Shown: positions 45,555-54,330 of the stretch, in pieces
How positions within the stretch are numbered: the first letter of the stretch is position 1
How the letters are laid out: every line of letters starts with the position of its first letter
Origin: WGMI01 sp041739275
GTDB taxonomy: Bacteria > Bacteroidota > Bacteroidia > Flavobacteriales > Schleiferiaceae
Assembly (NCBI GenBank): GCA_041739275.1
Contig: JBGSOF010000034.1
Coordinates: 31,473-95,472 of the forward strand
Direction: 5' to 3'
Length of the DNA: 64,000 bases
Translations under genes and position numbers: made by a program
Notes under the pieces: model-generated
Seen by the model: only the letters and a program-made list of their open reading frames with translations
Told to the model about the DNA's origin: nothing
Databases searched by the model: none

Positions 45555-46391
45555 ATGACCAAGAAAGTAGCGACAAAAAACCAACCCCTAAAATATTACC
45601 TTTGTAAAGTGGAAAAAATTGGTTTCATAGAGATAAGAATAACAGGTTCAAAGGGAAATCTTGACCTAACCCCTGACAACTACGACATACGGGAGATCAT
45701 CTCTATTCTCGAAAATGCCGAAAACTTACTTTATCCAGGCGAAAAGAGAGACAGACCTAATATCAGTTACAAAATTGAAGAAGGTTCAGTAAAACATATA
45801 CTTAAAACCTCAATTCAATATATTATTGGGTTTAATGCAATCATTGGACAGGTTAACCAACTTAAAAACATTGACTTTCTTGATTTAGGGACAGCTAAAG
45901 CATTTGAGAACATTCAAGACATTGCAACAAAACGCAATTATGTTTTCAGCATCAAAACATCACTTGACAATACAAACGAAGTAAGAGTTGATAAAACGAC
46001 AAGGTATTACAGAACAGAAGCAATTTGGGCTGACGCTGAATTTTATTTTTATGGCAAAGTAACCAACGCAGGTGGCAAAGACAAAGCAAATATTCACGTT
46101 TTCACCGAAGAACTAGGAACATTGAGAATACAGACACCAATTAGCTTTTTGGAGCAATATGACGAAAACTTACTGTACAAGACATTTGGCATTAGGGTGA
46201 CAGGTAAACAACATTCGGAGACTGGAGAAATTGACACATCCTCATTGAAATTTATCGAGTTAGTTGATTACCAACCAAAATATGACGAGCAGTATTTAAA
46301 AGCACTTCGGGATAAAGCAAAAAAATCTTGGCTTGGCAGTATAGACCCCGACAAATGGCTAAATGAAGTAAGGGGTGGATATGACGCATAA
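45555..46391 (+). CDS. Unknown protein paired with a PIN-domain protein
   Basis: 278 residues, no signal peptide or membrane helix, AT-rich codon use unlike the flanking genes. No family recognised. Visible parts: a basic start (MTKKVATKNQPLKYYLCKVE), a middle helical stretch (QYIIGFNAIIGQVNQLKNID) and a beta-rich second half (IWADAEFYFYGKVTNAGGKD, LRIQTPISFLEQYDENLLY). Its last bases overlap the PIN gene. The pairing and coupling suggest an antitoxin or a substrate-recognition partner, but it is much longer than typical PIN antitoxins and has no obvious DNA-binding motif. Confidence 0.8.
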   Translation: MTKKVATKNQPLKYYLCKVEKIGFIEIRITGSKGNLDLTPDNYDIREIISILENAENLLYPGEKRDRPNISYKIEEGSVKHILKTSIQYIIGFNAIIGQVNQLKNIDFLDLGTAKAFENIQDIATKRNYVFSIKTSLDNTNEVRVDKTTRYYRTEAIWADAEFYFYGKVTNAGGKDKANIHVFTEELGTLRIQTPISFLEQYDENLLYKTFGIRVTGKQHSETGEIDTSSLKFIELVDYQPKYDEQYLKALRDKAKKSWLGSIDPDKWLNEVRGGYDA

Positions 46392-46866
46392 AGCAGTCTT
46401 ACTTGACACAAGTTTCTTTATTCGTTTTCTGAATGAAAGCGACCTTCTTTTTAAAAACGCTGACGGCTATTTTCGATACTTTCTACAAAAAGAAATCACA
46501 ATGATGATTTCCACAATCAGCATTGCGGAATATTGTGTCGGTGGTGATGTTCATGAACTTCCTTTGAGGAATTTGCAAGTAGTTCCATTCAATTTAGACC
46601 ATTCAAAACGGACAGGAGAGTTTGCAAAAATTGCGTTTAACGCAAAAAGGAATGGCAAGATAAATGTAGCTGGCAGAAATATCATTCCTAACGACACAAA
46701 ACTATTTGCTCAAGCCGACTGCGAAAAAGCCATTGAATTTTACCTTTCTTCAGACAGCGAGAGTTTAAAAATATACAACTTGCTCAGACATGAAGCAGCA
46801 CCGAAATTTCAGTTCATTGACCTGAACATACCGTATAATGAAACATTCGGACTGCTTGACCTTTGA
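46381..46866 (+). CDS. PIN-domain protein (putative endoribonuclease)
   Basis: 161 residues from ATG 46381; GTG 46375 is an alternative start. It begins inside the previous gene (overlap 11 bases). PIN-fold acidic residues are in order: Asp9 (VLLDTSFFIRFLN), Glu50 (STISIAEYC), Asp105 (IPNDTKLFAQAD) and Asp113. The strand-helix order fits a PIN nuclease of the VapC kind, which in toxin-antitoxin modules cuts tRNA or rRNA. The same AT-rich composition as its partner suggests both came in together. Function is inferred from fold and context only. Confidence 0.72.
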   Translation: MTHKAVLLDTSFFIRFLNESDLLFKNADGYFRYFLQKEITMMISTISIAEYCVGGDVHELPLRNLQVVPFNLDHSKRTGEFAKIAFNAKRNGKINVAGRNIIPNDTKLFAQADCEKAIEFYLSSDSESLKIYNLLRHEAAPKFQFIDLNIPYNETFGLLDL

Positions 46867-47006
46867 CGGAGAAAGAAGAACGACCGATAAGCCCGATTTT
46901 GCGTCAGACGGGTTGACACATCGCTCTGCACAGTGCGACGCGTGCAAACTTGGAGCTCTTCACTTCGTTTCGTACAGCTCAATGCGGCGCTATTATCGCA
47001 CAGCCG

Positions 47007-47122
47007 CGATGCCTCGCGGCTCAAGATCATCATATCCCAAATCATATATCCCCGATGCATCGCGGCTCAAGATCATCATATCCCAAATCCTATATTCCCG
47101 ATGCCTCGCGGCACAAGATCAG
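47007..47122. repeat. 46-bp tandem repeat, 2.5 copies
   Basis: Units start at 47007, 47053 and 47099, each with CGATGC(C/A)TCGCGGC followed by (T/A)CAAGATCA and, in the first two, ATCATATCCCAAATC. The first unit is preceded by GCC, so GCCGCGA/TCGCGGC can form a 7-bp stem. It lies between the convergent PIN and nuclease genes. A C-rich stretch (47128-47160) follows, within the end of the nuclease gene. Confidence 0.85.
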
Positions 47123-47133
47123 CATCACCCCCC

Positions 47134-47664
47134 TCACTCCCCCCCTCCCCACACCCCCCTTTTCTCCGCCCTTGCCTCGGCCTGCAAACGCGCAAACTCC
47201 TCCGCATGGCGCACATTGGGGGCAATGGTCAAGAGAACCGCATAGCCGCCCCGGATCAGTTCCGCATTGACAAAGGTGCCATCGGGCAAATAGACATACG
47301 CCAGCTCCCTACCATAGCGATCGCGTCGGTCTACATCGTACTCCAAACATACTTTTTGGCCCCGTAACCTCCGCTCCAAATAGGCTTTGGCTTCGGTTCC
47401 ATAATAGCCAACCTCCTTGTTCTCGCTCCTGCGCGTTTCCGGGGCATCGATGCCGATCATGCGCACCTTCAGGCCTTTGGGCGAGCCATCCTCGATCCAA
47501 AAAGTATCTCCATCCACCACCTTCGTCACCGCGCGGTAGACGCACTTTTCCTGGGCATCGGGGTCGGCTTGAATGCTGCACCCCACCACCGGAAGTCCGA
47601 AGAGCAGCAGCGCAAAAAACCGAAGGAAGGCTTGAAATCGCCTCGGGATGGGCCCATCGCTCAT
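47134..47664 (-). CDS. Thermonuclease-like (SNase) lipoprotein
   Basis: Exported calcium-dependent nuclease fold. 176 residues from ATG 47664 (TTG 47679 is an alternative). Lipobox LPVVGC after the hydrophobic FFALLLFGL places it on a membrane. SNase core: VTKVVDGDTFWIED, VRMIGIDAPETRR (catalytic Arg and acid), YYGTEAKAYLERRLRGQKV and DRRDRYGRELAYVYL (second catalytic Arg), ending AEKRGVWGG. It sits 16 bases downstream of the T9SS hydrolase gene on the same strand. Confidence 0.9.
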   Translation of the reverse strand: MSDGPIPRRFQAFLRFFALLLFGLPVVGCSIQADPDAQEKCVYRAVTKVVDGDTFWIEDGSPKGLKVRMIGIDAPETRRSENKEVGYYGTEAKAYLERRLRGQKVCLEYDVDRRDRYGRELAYVYLPDGTFVNAELIRGGYAVLLTIAPNVRHAEEFARLQAEARAEKRGVWGGGE

Positions 47665-47680
47665 TCGGGGACGACTCAAT

Positions 47681-48895
47681 CTATTCGACGATCAAACGCA
47701 GGGAGTGGCTGCCCGTTTCCGTCGAAAAGACCAGAACATACAGCCCCGCTGCGGCCATAGAAACATCAAGGGGATGTGCGCCTTCGGGCAACCGGCCCGT
47801 CCACAAACAACGGCCGTGTAGATCGACCCAGTGCACTGTAGCCTCAGCCTCGAGTTCAATCCAAACCTCTGAACGAGCCGGATTCGGGTACAGTCGAGGC
47901 GCCGGGGCTTCCATGTTGTCTACGAGCGAAAGCGCAGAATTCGCGATCACTTCTCGATACAAAAACCGAGTAGTGCGGTTCATGATGGTATCGGCCATGC
48001 TCATATCTGAAAGCAAATCGTGGCCGGCACCCGCAAATGCGTGAAATTCAGAACTTCCACCTTTGCGCATCAATCGCGGGTGGACGACCGCACTGCCGTG
48101 CATAGCCACCACCGGGCTTCCGTTGTAGGTCGCAAAACCAACCCCGAACGGAACCACATCGTCTGCATCTCCGTGAAAACCAATAGCGCTCAAATCGTTT
48201 CGGTTCAACATCAGCGTATCGAGCAAGGCACCCGCCATATCCCACACCGCCGTGGTACGAGACGGCAACCCGAGATTCGCACTGTGCCCCCCGTCGAGGC
48301 CTCCCAAGAGTGCCAAGTCCGCTTGAATCTCGGTCGGAGCCGTATTTGGGTCGGTAAACATCTGTGCGTGCATGGCGGCAATGGAGCCGGCTGAATAGCC
48401 TGCAGAAACCATACGAGTGGTATCGATGCCGTATGTATTTGAAGCTCTGGCCGATGCGTAGAAAAAGCGAATCGAGGCACGGTAGTCTTGAATCGCCCTC
48501 ATAGAGGCTCTTCGCAGTTCGAGGTCGAGTTCGGTAAAGTTGAGAAAATCAACGCCCAATCGATAGGAAATCGCGGCGCAGACATAGCCCTTGCGCGCGA
48601 ATAAGTTGCAGATTTCCACCACATAAGCATCGCTCTTACTCCCAGAGACGAACGAGCCTCCATGCGCGAAAACAATCAGCGGCCGGTCGTTGATGCTGTC
48701 GCCCTTGGGTTGATAAATGTCGAGTGCAAGGTTCACAGCAAAACCTGTCCACGCGGGAGCTTGTCCGTAGGAGACGTTCGAAATCACTTCTACGGAGTCA
48801 AATACAGGGTCGAGGTAGCGGGTTTGGGCGTTTGATTCGAAAGCGCTGCCGAAGGCGGCTCCGATGAGTGCGCCGGTGAGTACGATTATCTTCAT
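47681..48895 (-). CDS. Secreted alpha/beta-hydrolase with T9SS type A sorting domain
   Basis: 404 residues from ATG 48895. Signal peptide: KIIVLTGALIGAAFGSAF, cleavage near NAQ. The esterase/lipase domain has oxyanion motif FAHGGSFVSG, nucleophile elbow SAGYSAGSIA, acid in GFHGDADDVVPFG and histidine in FAGAGHDLLS, so the triad is complete. The last ~70 residues, from RLYPNPARSEVWIELE to LRLIVE, form a T9SS type A domain that exports it to the cell surface or medium. The substrate is unknown; a surface esterase for polysaccharides or lipids is plausible. Confidence 0.87.
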   Translation of the reverse strand: MKIIVLTGALIGAAFGSAFESNAQTRYLDPVFDSVEVISNVSYGQAPAWTGFAVNLALDIYQPKGDSINDRPLIVFAHGGSFVSGSKSDAYVVEICNLFARKGYVCAAISYRLGVDFLNFTELDLELRRASMRAIQDYRASIRFFYASARASNTYGIDTTRMVSAGYSAGSIAAMHAQMFTDPNTAPTEIQADLALLGGLDGGHSANLGLPSRTTAVWDMAGALLDTLMLNRNDLSAIGFHGDADDVVPFGVGFATYNGSPVVAMHGSAVVHPRLMRKGGSSEFHAFAGAGHDLLSDMSMADTIMNRTTRFLYREVIANSALSLVDNMEAPAPRLYPNPARSEVWIELEAEATVHWVDLHGRCLWTGRLPEGAHPLDVSMAAAGLYVLVFSTETGSHSLRLIVE

Positions 48896-48977
48896 TGGCA
48901 CAAGATAAGGGGTTGAGGCGTCGATAGACTCGCAGTCGGAGCCACAAAATGTTGCGCTTATCTATGGTCGTTGATGG

Positions 48978-49020
48978 GGGTGCGCTTCTAAGGTGGTTGG
49001 TTCGATTCCGGCCTCAATCC
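48978..49020 (+). other. tRNA 3'-half-like sequence (weak)
   Basis: CTTCTAA (like a TCT anticodon loop) is followed by GTTGG-TTCGATT-CCGGC, a foldable T arm. No matching 5' acceptor or D arm is found upstream, so this is not a working tRNA. It could be a decayed tRNA-Arg fragment or chance. It lies between the divergent starts and ends of the two T9SS genes. Confidence 0.25.
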
Positions 49021-49076
49021 CCCTCACGAGGCGAACAAACCGTTAAACCTGCAGAGCTTAAACGAGGATTTAAACC

Positions 49077-49106
49077 AAAAAAAAAGCCGCCCCGAAGGAC
49101 GGCTTT
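49077..49106 (-). terminator. Rho-independent terminator of the 5'-nucleotidase gene
   Basis: On the minus strand AAAGCCG pairs with CGGCTTT (49106-49083) and a run of nine T follows (49085-49077). It lies 20 bases after the stop of the gene at 49127. Confidence 0.85.
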
Positions 49107-49126
49107 GAAAACCAGGGTTAGATCGA

Positions 49127-51976
49127 TTATTCGATCACCAGCTTCTCAACCGCTACGCGGCCTTCAGACTCAACTCGGAGGCTGTAAACACCTGCTGCAA
49201 GGCCGTTCAAGGCCATGCGGGCTTCCAGAGCTCCGGCAAATACTTCGCTGAGCACGATGCGGCCGCTCAAGTCGAGCAACTCAACGCGGGCCTCAGCGCC
49301 GTTCAAACCAACAAAAACCTCGTTTTGAGCGGGGTTCGGATAAACCGATACCGTCCAAACTCCGGCTTCTTCAGCAAACGACTCCGAAGCATTCTTGCAG
49401 GCTACGCCACCGCCGTTCCAGCCGCGGAAAACACTGCACGACTGAACCTGATAAGTCGTTCCGCCGATATTCCACACCGCGAACACCACGAACTCGTAGT
49501 TTGCGTTGCAGTTCGCGGCAAAATTGATCATGTTCGAAGTACCGGGCTGTAAGCTGCCCATTACAAACGGATTTCCGCTGTTCCGAACGCGATAGCCCGT
49601 CTGGTACCCCACCAAAGCGGCAGAGGGGGTGAAAGGTGCAGCCGCCCAGCTCAAGTTCATCATCGAGCCGCTGCGGGTCACTGCAGGAGCAGAAGTAGCG
49701 TAGAAACCACCGATGGCGGGAGCAACGACCAGTGTATCCGATACAGAGCATCCGCTGCCGTCGGTAACCGATACCCAAACCATGTCGCCTTCGTTGGCAG
49801 TGATGTTGGGGACGTTCATCGCTCCGGTGCTCCACATGGTGTTAATCGGGGCAGAACCTCCGATGCGGTCTACGCGCACAATCGCCGTTTGACCGATGCA
49901 GCTGTTGGCTTCGCGCTGCAGAGAAAGAGTTGCGCTCACGGGGCAAACGAGGTCGATTACTTGGATGCAACCCACTTCGAATTCAGTTCCGATTTTCGCC
50001 AAAACGCGCACTTCGTAGCTTCCGACTGCGGGCAAGGAGATGTTGCGGCTGGTGTTGGTCGTGCCCGCGGGGGTCCAAGCAGCAGTTCCCAAGGCGCGAT
50101 ACTCCACGCGATAAGCCGTGGCTCCGGCTTGCGCAGTCCAGCTCACGTTGTAGGTGTAGTTCGAAACCAAAGAAACCATCATGCCGTAGTCTACGCAGCT
50201 ATACTTGGTGATACGACCCTCGCCTGCAGCGGGATAATCAGCAGAAGTTACCGTACCGTTCAAAGCAGCGGCATCGGTGAGGTAGTTGAACAGCGCTTGC
50301 TGATAAGTAGCACCGAGCGTGGTCTGTGGCAAGTTGCCGAGGGGATATTGGTCTCCGCCAGCCGCGCTGAAATTGTTCGTGGCCAAGTTGACCGTAGGGG
50401 CACCGGGGACGATAAATCCGTCCTTCACGATGTAGGTTCCGTCTTCGAGGCGGATTTCCCAAACGCGGTTGCCGGGCACAATCACCGCATTGGTCACTTG
50501 GTCATACACCAAAGAAGTCTTGGCAGGATCCCAAACAAAATTGAAGCCTGAAACTTGAGCAAAGCGTCCGTCGCCGGGGTTTCCCGCTCCAGGGTTGGCG
50601 GCCGATACAAAGTTCTCGACCAGTTCTTTGAAAATGCTCGGGGTAACGCCTTCAACCATCGAAACGAAATTCGAGAAGGGCAAAATGCTAAACGTGGCCA
50701 ACTCGCTGATGTTGCCTACGGGCAAAATGCTGTTGTTGCGAATACCGCCGCCGTTCTGGATACCGATCTGAGCCTGAGGCGCTCCGAAGGCAGGAGCCAC
50801 TTGGTTGGCCTGCCACTTCATGGCGTCGGCAACGATGTTGCCCAAGTTGGTTTCTTTTGAGCGAACACTGTTGCGAAGACCGTCGAGAGGCTCTTGAGTG
50901 GTTGCGATGATGTTCGCACCCAAAGTAGCCACGTAAGCCGAAACCGAATCGACCACGTTTTGTTGGATGAACATATTGGCAGGTACTCCTCCGCTGATGC
51001 TCGTTGAAGCTACGCGGTTCAGACCTGAAGTCGTGTCAACAGAGGTGATAACCCCCATAGCGTCGAATTGAACCTTCAGTGCACCGATGTACTTGTACTC
51101 TCCCGGGGTGGTGACCAAATAGACAGGATTGCCCATCATGTCGTTGGCCATCAAAGGATACGGACCGTCGATGGGGCCGTCGTTGGGCACGATCGGGGTC
51201 GAAGCGTTGCCGAGGAGCTCGTCTCCACCGCCTGCGATGACGATGTCGACACCGGTGATTTGGGGAACCAAAGCCAATTCTTCAGTGATGGTCTGCAAGT
51301 GAGAAATCAAAACGATGTGTTTGATTCCAAGACCTGAGAGATAGTTTACTTCACCTTGAACCGCAGCGACAAAATTGGGGTCAATAATGGTGTTGCCAGG
51401 GCTCGAGATGAAAGGCAGCGAGGGCGTGGTGATCCCGATGATGCCGATCTGCTGACCACCCTTGGTCACGATGGTGCTCTTGGCGATGTCGCCCGTTCCT
51501 ACCAAAGCCTGAAGACCGGGCTCGTTGGTAAAGTCGAGGTTGGCGCTCAAGAAAGGTGTGGGGTTGATAGCTTTTACGTCGTTGATCAAGCGATCCAGAA
51601 CCGCCGGACCGAAGTCGAAGTCGTGGTTGCCGATGCAGATGGCATCGTAGTTAATGTCCGCGAGAACTACGGCGTCGTAGATCGGACCGTTCGCGCGATA
51701 AAAACCGGCGTTGAATTCGGGACCTGCGAGAAAGTTGTCGCCCGAGCTCACGGTGATGTACTCGTATCCGTTGGCTGTGGCATCGGCATGCAAGGTGTCC
51801 ATCAGCGACTTAAAACGAGCTACTCCTCCGTAGTCGGCCAAAACGCCGGTGCCTGCGGCAGTGAGTTTCGATTCGCCGTCGTTGTTGTGAAACACAGTCA
51901 GCGAAAGTTGCGCCCAAGCCGAGGATGCCGAAAGCATGCCCGCGAGCGTCAAACAGAATAGACTTGTCTTCTTCAT
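49127..51976 (-). CDS. Secreted 5'-nucleotidase / metallophosphoesterase with T9SS type A sorting domain
   Basis: 949 residues. Signal peptide: SLFCLTLAGMLSASSAWAQ. N-terminal UshA-type metallophosphatase: LTVFHNNDGESKL, SSGDNFLAGPEF, CIGNHDFDFGP, VLISHLQTITEE, then the 5'-nucleotidase C-terminal domain (ETNLGNIVADAMKWQ, IGIQNGGGIRNN). The first metal motif reads D-x-E (NDGE) where most members have D-x-H. Fibronectin-III-like and PKD-like domains fill 590-860. A T9SS tail begins at VSVYPNPAQNEVFVGL. It probably releases phosphate or nucleosides from extracellular nucleotides. Confidence 0.88.
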   Translation of the reverse strand: MKKTSLFCLTLAGMLSASSAWAQLSLTVFHNNDGESKLTAAGTGVLADYGGVARFKSLMDTLHADATANGYEYITVSSGDNFLAGPEFNAGFYRANGPIYDAVVLADINYDAICIGNHDFDFGPAVLDRLINDVKAINPTPFLSANLDFTNEPGLQALVGTGDIAKSTIVTKGGQQIGIIGITTPSLPFISSPGNTIIDPNFVAAVQGEVNYLSGLGIKHIVLISHLQTITEELALVPQITGVDIVIAGGGDELLGNASTPIVPNDGPIDGPYPLMANDMMGNPVYLVTTPGEYKYIGALKVQFDAMGVITSVDTTSGLNRVASTSISGGVPANMFIQQNVVDSVSAYVATLGANIIATTQEPLDGLRNSVRSKETNLGNIVADAMKWQANQVAPAFGAPQAQIGIQNGGGIRNNSILPVGNISELATFSILPFSNFVSMVEGVTPSIFKELVENFVSAANPGAGNPGDGRFAQVSGFNFVWDPAKTSLVYDQVTNAVIVPGNRVWEIRLEDGTYIVKDGFIVPGAPTVNLATNNFSAAGGDQYPLGNLPQTTLGATYQQALFNYLTDAAALNGTVTSADYPAAGEGRITKYSCVDYGMMVSLVSNYTYNVSWTAQAGATAYRVEYRALGTAAWTPAGTTNTSRNISLPAVGSYEVRVLAKIGTEFEVGCIQVIDLVCPVSATLSLQREANSCIGQTAIVRVDRIGGSAPINTMWSTGAMNVPNITANEGDMVWVSVTDGSGCSVSDTLVVAPAIGGFYATSAPAVTRSGSMMNLSWAAAPFTPSAALVGYQTGYRVRNSGNPFVMGSLQPGTSNMINFAANCNANYEFVVFAVWNIGGTTYQVQSCSVFRGWNGGGVACKNASESFAEEAGVWTVSVYPNPAQNEVFVGLNGAEARVELLDLSGRIVLSEVFAGALEARMALNGLAAGVYSLRVESEGRVAVEKLVIE

Positions 51977-52365
51977 GTGATTGATGATAAAGTTAGAAGC
52001 TCAAATTTCGATTCACATTGAGCTGCTCAAGGGTTCAGTGGCTTTAAGCCTCGGTTACCCTTTGGTTAAGCCAAGACTGAGATTGAACCAACGCTGCCAT
52101 GACGATGACAGATTCCGTGAGCCGAATGCCGAAGCTGCCGCGCACGAACTCTGGGCAGATGGAGAAATCTTGAAGAACTGCTTTTGTTTTAGTTTTATTC
52201 TTACTTTTATTCTTCTCAAATCCTTAACGCAGCCTCCAAAGCAATGCAACCGATTCGTCGCGAAGTCAAATCCTTTCGCTCAATCGAACTCGGCTGTAAC
52301 GCTTCCAACGAAAAAGCCGTGCGCAAGTTTGAGAACTTTATGCCTGCTAAGCCCCCCTATCTCTC
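51977..52365. other. Gene-free divergent promoter region
   Basis: 389 bases between the divergent 5'-nucleotidase and T9SS type B genes. No supportable frame. T-rich stretches on plus (GTTTTAGTTTTATTCTTAC, about 52186-52204) are visible. A TTTG at 52328-52331 and TATCTCTC at 52358 give only a poor promoter match because the spacing is 26 bases. Confidence 0.4.
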
Positions 52366-54327
52366 TTGAACATCATCAAAACAAGCCTTTTCGCCCTTCT
52401 CCTGAGCCTTTTGGCCCAGACGGAGAGCGCTTTTGCGCAAGAACAATGGATTGCCACCGAAACGGCCAATACCTACGGTTCGGGGGTACTGCTCGCCGCT
52501 GAATCAGACGGTGGCGGGTTCGTGCTTTCCAAAGACAATTTCAAACTCACGCGCTTCGACCGCTGCGGCGTGGCCTTGTGGAACCGGTCGATCGCCCCGG
52601 GTGCGGACAACGCCCAGGCCGTCCACATGATCTCGAGAGAAGGGGGAGGCGTCGTAGCGCTCTTCCGCTTGGTTCAAGCAAGCCGCTACATCTCTTTAAT
52701 GGTCGCATTCGACGCCCAAGGCTCGGTCTTATGGTCAAAAACTCTAGACGATCCTGCTCATAACTATATCCCGTATAGCTTGGGTTCAGATACCGACGGG
52801 CGCATTCACGTCTTTGGAAGCAACACCGAGATTGCCACCAATGCCGTTTGGCTCTTTATCAGCAGTTTCGATCCGCAAGGCAGCCTTCGATGGTCGAAGT
52901 TGATCGGCGACGGTTTTATTTGGGGAGGGGCCCTTTCCACCTCCGACGGGGGCTTTTTACTGCGCTCGGGCAACCGCCTCGTCAAGTTGAACGGCTCCGG
53001 AGCGTACGAATGGGGCCAATCCTATCTGTGGGGAGCCTACGACTATCAGTCCCCCATCGAAACCTCTTCGGGATATCTCATGTCGGGCTACCAACTCGCC
53101 GATCAAGATGTGGCCTGGCTCGAAGTCAACTTCAACGGACAGCCGAAAACCAACGGGCTGCACACCATCGATCTCAAATCACAAAGCCCCAGATTGGTCA
53201 TTCGCAATCAATCGATTGTAATGGGGTTTACAGAGACCCTTCCCTCAGGTTCTCGCTGGGTTCAGTTTGCCCTCAACGACCGCTTTGAGCCTGTAGCGGG
53301 AAGCGCTTGGGTGCCGCAGCAAGGCGTGGTGCATCAATCGCCCGACGAGCTTATGATTTCGACTGAAGGACAAATCATTGCGGCCGGAACACGCGGTGGA
53401 AATCTCGTGATTGCCCAAACGGGTGTCGAACAAAACTCAGCAGCGAACTGCACTTTCCCGATATCGAGCCCGGGGCACAGCTTGAGTCAGGTAAGTACAC
53501 TCGACTGGAACCCCGGGATCACGGCCACGACTCTGCCTTGGACATCGATTGCGGTTTCTCCCGGCTTTGGGACCGTTCAACCCCAAGAGCTCTGTCGCTG
53601 GGAACCCAAACTTGCGCTCGGCCCCGACACCGCCTTTTGCGGCAGCGGACGCCTGATTCTGGGCGATCGCGACCGCGATGAATTCGATCGCTACCGTTGG
53701 TCCACCGGGGCTACGACTCCGGAAATCGAGGTAGACCGCTCGGGGGTTTATTGGTTGGAAGTGTTTTCTGAATGCGGTGGCTCAGTCCAGATCGACACAC
53801 TGCTCGTTGAGATTCTGCCGTTTGTGCCCCTCGACTTGCCTGCACAATTTGCGCTTTGTCCCGAAGAAAGGCTGCGCATCGAAGCTCCTGAATGCACGAG
53901 TTGTGAATACTTCTGGAGCACGGGCAGCAGAGATCCGAGCATTGAGCCCCGAGACACGGGAAGCTTTTGGTTAGAAGTGAGCAGTGACAACGGGTGTAAA
54001 TCTCTAGATACGTTTCAGGTGGTCGACGCGCAGTGCCATTGCGCGGTCTACATGGCCGACGCCTTTAGCCCCAACGAAGACGACCTCAACGAAACCTATG
54101 GCCCCGTTCTCGATTGCCGCTGGATCAAATACCGCTTCGAGGTCTACGATCGTTGGGGTAAAATGCTCTACGCCAGTTTAAATCCTGAATTTGAATGGGA
54201 CGGCACGGTCGACGGAACCCCATGCCTGCCGGGGGTGTATTTCTACCGCGTTTCGCTCAAGGCCGAAATTCGCGCTCAAGAGGTCGAGCTCGACGACAAA
54301 CGCGGCACCTTGATGCTTTTCCGCTAG
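52366..54327 (+). CDS. Secreted beta-propeller-like protein with T9SS type B C-terminal domain
   Basis: 653 residues, TTG start. Signal peptide: IIKTSLFALLLSLLAQTESA, cleavage near FAQ. The N-terminal ~380 residues resemble SBBP/beta-propeller repeats (FDRCGVALWNRS, FDAQGSVLWSKTLDD, FDPQGSLRWSKLIGDG), the same style as the protein at 20395. Two Ig-like repeats follow (YRWSTGATTPEIEVDRSGVY, YFWSTGSRDPSIEPRDTGSF). The type B sorting domain runs from ADAFSPNEDDLNETYGP through YDRWGKMLYAS to PGVYFYRVSLK. Single gene with a TTG start directly after CTCTC. Confidence 0.82.
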   Translation: MNIIKTSLFALLLSLLAQTESAFAQEQWIATETANTYGSGVLLAAESDGGGFVLSKDNFKLTRFDRCGVALWNRSIAPGADNAQAVHMISREGGGVVALFRLVQASRYISLMVAFDAQGSVLWSKTLDDPAHNYIPYSLGSDTDGRIHVFGSNTEIATNAVWLFISSFDPQGSLRWSKLIGDGFIWGGALSTSDGGFLLRSGNRLVKLNGSGAYEWGQSYLWGAYDYQSPIETSSGYLMSGYQLADQDVAWLEVNFNGQPKTNGLHTIDLKSQSPRLVIRNQSIVMGFTETLPSGSRWVQFALNDRFEPVAGSAWVPQQGVVHQSPDELMISTEGQIIAAGTRGGNLVIAQTGVEQNSAANCTFPISSPGHSLSQVSTLDWNPGITATTLPWTSIAVSPGFGTVQPQELCRWEPKLALGPDTAFCGSGRLILGDRDRDEFDRYRWSTGATTPEIEVDRSGVYWLEVFSECGGSVQIDTLLVEILPFVPLDLPAQFALCPEERLRIEAPECTSCEYFWSTGSRDPSIEPRDTGSFWLEVSSDNGCKSLDTFQVVDAQCHCAVYMADAFSPNEDDLNETYGPVLDCRWIKYRFEVYDRWGKMLYASLNPEFEWDGTVDGTPCLPGVYFYRVSLKAEIRAQEVELDDKRGTLMLFR

Positions 54328-54330
54328 GTT

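Noticed and set aside
47007..47122. CRISPR array
   Set aside because: Units are directly tandem with no spacers and only 2.5 copies; no cas genes.
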